Shown here: in pieces, positions 14,032 to 15,563 of the stretch
How positions within the stretch are numbered: the stretch's first letter is position 1
Layout of the letters: each line of letters starts with the position of its first letter
Source of the DNA: CAZJHD01 sp964545855
GTDB lineage: Bacteria; Planctomycetota; UBA1135; JACQFD01
Length of the DNA stretch: 15,563 nt
Direction: 5' to 3'
Assembly: GCA_964545855.1 (NCBI GenBank)
Contig: CAZJHD010000086.1
Coordinates: forward strand, 1 to 15,563
Notes under the pieces: model-generated
What the model was told of the DNA's origin: nothing
What the model saw: the letters and a program-made list of their open reading frames with translations, nothing else
Database searches by the model: none
Made by a program: the position numbers and the translations under genes

Positions 14032-15563
14032 ATGGTCGCGTCCACTCTCGCGCTCGTCGCTGCTCTCCTGCAGGACTCGAAGCCGGCAGCGGCGCCCGCG
14101 CCGCCGCCGCTTCCGACCGAAATCCGTCTCGGAGACTCGCTCACGATCCCGCACGAGGGGATCGGCGAGCAGGGTCACGTGCTGTGCCTCGACCTCGCCG
14201 TCGCCGAGCCGATCACGATCCTCGCCGAGAGCTTCGACGCGGACGTGGCCGTCGCGATCGAGGACGAGACGGGAGCGGTCCTCGCGTCCGACGACGACGG
14301 AGGGAACGAGACGAACGCGCACCTGAGCTGGACGCCGCGCGAGCCCGGAGCCTTCTCCGTCCGTCTGACGTCGCCGTCCCCGCGCGCGGGAACCGTGAGA
14401 CTGCTCGTCCTGCGCGGGTCCCTCGACCCCGCGCCCGAAGAGCCGACGCTCGCCGCGCGCGGATACTGGGAGCTCGCCCGCTCCGACCCGGCACGCGCGG
14501 ACCTCGCCCTGCGGCGCTCCACGGCGCTCCGGGGCGCGGACGGGCTCGAACCGGACCGCGGCGCCCTCGACGGGAACGACTCGGCGCTCGCCGAGGCCGC
14601 CGCCCTGGAGCGCGAAGCCGAGAGCGCCAGGGCCTCGGGCGACGCCGAGACGGCGCGCTCGCGGCTCCGCGCCGCCCTCGAGCGGCTCGAGACGATTCCC
14701 GGCGCCGAGGAGAGCGCGCGGTTGGCGGAGCGCGCTTGGAGCCTCGGCTACCGCGCCTACGCGGCCGGCGATCTCGACTCCACCGCTGCGGCGTGGGGCC
14801 GCGCGCTCCGGTTCCGCGAGCGCGCTCTGCCCGAGGACCACCCCGACGTTCTCGTCGCGCGGCAGCATTTCGCGGCGACGGTGCAGGCGCAGGGCGATCT
14901 CCCACGCGCCCGCGCGCTCGAGGAGAGCGTGCTCGCGGCCCGCGAGCGGACGCTCCCCCAGGACCACCCCGATCTCCTCGACGCGCGCGGAAACCTCGCC
15001 GTGACGGTGGCGAAGCAGGGCGATCTCCCCCGCGCCCGCGCGCTCGAGGAGAGCGTGCTGGCAGCCCGCGAGCGGACGCTCCCCGAGGGCCACCCCCATC
15101 TCCTCGACGCGCGGCTGAACCTCGCGGTGATAGTGAAGACGCAGGGCGATCTCCCCCGCGCCCGCGCGCTCGAGGAGAGCGTGCTGGCGACCCGCGAGCG
15201 GACGCTCCCCGAGGACCACCCCGATCTCCTCTGGGCGCGCGTGAACCTGGCTTGGACGCTCGCCGAGCTCGAGGCCACGGACGACATGGCCTCGGTGCTG
15301 GCGCGCCTCTCGAGCGGCGCGCTCGCGTCGCTGCGCGGCGCGGCGGCGCTCGCCGCCCGCGAGGCGATCGCCGCCGCGCGAGCGCAGCAGAGAGCCCTCG
15401 ACGTGGCGCTCTCCCTCGCGAGCCTCGTCCCCGACGCCGCCGGCCTCGCCGTCGCGCTCCTCCAGTGGAGCGAGACGCGGCGCGCGCGCGGGGCGATGGA
15501 GGGCGTCGCGCGGCAGGTCGCCGAGGATCCTGCGATCGACGCGCTGCGCCGCGCCGCCCGCGA
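14032..15563 (+). CDS. exported PPC-like/TPR protein, probably a TPR-CHAT protein, cut by the window end
   Basis: This frame has no stop before the window ends, giving at least 510 residues; it is partial at its C-terminus. A short hydrophobic N-terminus (MVASTLALVAALLQDS) suggests export. A GTG at 14020 would add MARP and give a better signal n-region; neither start has a clear ribosome site. Residues about 29-135 look like a PPC-type beta-sandwich (SFDADVAVAIEDETGAVLASDDDGG, with APGAFS-like closing strand EPGAFSVRL). A helical part follows, then kinesin-light-chain-type TPRs in a strict 42-residue register (245-412, each with RALEESVLAARERTLPEDHP or a close form). Past 412 the helical SVLARLSSGALASLRGAAALAAREA and VALLQWSETRRARGAMEGVARQV regions resemble the stretch preceding CHAT (caspase-like) domains. 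The CHAT domain itself is not in the window. The gene follows the MscS gene on the same strand. Confidence 0.8.
   Translation, partial: MVASTLALVAALLQDSKPAAAPAPPPLPTEIRLGDSLTIPHEGIGEQGHVLCLDLAVAEPITILAESFDADVAVAIEDETGAVLASDDDGGNETNAHLSWTPREPGAFSVRLTSPSPRAGTVRLLVLRGSLDPAPEEPTLAARGYWELARSDPARADLALRRSTALRGADGLEPDRGALDGNDSALAEAAALEREAESARASGDAETARSRLRAALERLETIPGAEESARLAERAWSLGYRAYAAGDLDSTAAAWGRALRFRERALPEDHPDVLVARQHFAATVQAQGDLPRARALEESVLAARERTLPQDHPDLLDARGNLAVTVAKQGDLPRARALEESVLAARERTLPEGHPHLLDARLNLAVIVKTQGDLPRARALEESVLATRERTLPEDHPDLLWARVNLAWTLAELEATDDMASVLARLSSGALASLRGAAALAAREAIAAARAQQRALDVALSLASLVPDAAGLAVALLQWSETRRARGAMEGVARQVAEDPAIDALRRAAR
14890..15267 (+). repeat. 126-bp tandem repeats encoding TPR units
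   Basis: Three head-to-tail units start at 14890, 15016 and 15142, each opening CAGGGCGATCTCCC and continuing almost unchanged for about 95 bases, including synonymous positions. A fourth, diverged unit sits in the same register at 14764-14889. Each unit is 42 codons, one kinesin-light-chain-type TPR. Similarity at silent sites points to recent duplication or gene conversion rather than protein-level selection alone. The third unit decays after about 15236. Confidence 0.9.

Noticed and set aside
12235..15219. A 994-codon open frame on the minus strand antisense to the MscS and TPR genes.
   Set aside because: Its repeats mirror the sense-strand TPR repeats and its sequence is Arg/Glu/Gly-rich noise. 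The sense strand encodes clear families over the same bases. GC-rich DNA gives such antisense frames by chance.
14890..15267. The regular 126-bp repeats as a CRISPR-like or non-coding satellite array.
   Set aside because: They have no unique spacers, keep an open frame with a 42-residue TPR period and lie inside a long gene.

Overview
The window is strongly GC-rich, densely coded DNA from a Gram-negative bacterium. The best lineage guess is Planctomycetota or a close neighbour. Supporting signs are a long kinase-fold/transmembrane/TPR protein with a family-typical C-terminal tail, an MscS channel with its own exported N-terminal domain, a phosphate-selective-porin-type outer-membrane protein, and a secreted PPC-like/TPR protein that looks like the front of a TPR-CHAT protein. 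The lineage is an inference, because there is no rRNA or other marker gene here. No tRNA, rRNA, CRISPR array, transposase or integrase was seen.

Layout from left to right. Bases 1-149 are non-coding and contain a striking near-loopless palindrome with 32-bp arms (71-136). A minus-strand pair follows: a DUF3750-like lipoprotein (888-1580) and, downstream of it, a pirin-family cupin (150-863). Divergent from this pair is a DegP/HtrA-type serine protease with one PDZ domain (1703-2815). After a 472-bp stretch without a gene comes a plus-strand two-gene unit coupled by an ATGA overlap: an unrecognised exported protein (3288-4571) and a porin of the OprO/OprP family (4568-6091). Converging on it is a vanadium-haloperoxidase/PAP2-type enzyme (6317-7630, minus). 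Its 5' side is a roughly 650-bp gene-poor stretch with two clean dyad symmetries. Next on the minus strand are a small exported protein (8288-8767) and, upstream of it, a 1106-residue kinase-fold/TPR membrane protein (8844-12164). Divergent from that are an MscS-family channel (12313-13941) and a TPR protein that runs off the right edge (14032 onward).

Most products are predicted to act in the envelope: lipoprotein, periplasmic protease, porin, secreted haloperoxidase/phosphatase, inner-membrane channel and membrane-anchored TPR proteins. The porin, its partner and the PAP2-type enzyme could work together in uptake of phosphate or another anion, but that is inference.

The most interesting gene is the kinase-fold protein. 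It keeps the fold landmarks of a Ser/Thr kinase, but the ATP-anchoring Lys, the HRD Asp and the DFG Asp are all substituted, so it should be a pseudokinase scaffold. The second is the truncated TPR protein. Its 42-codon repeats are nearly identical at the DNA level, and a CHAT protease-like domain may lie just past the window.
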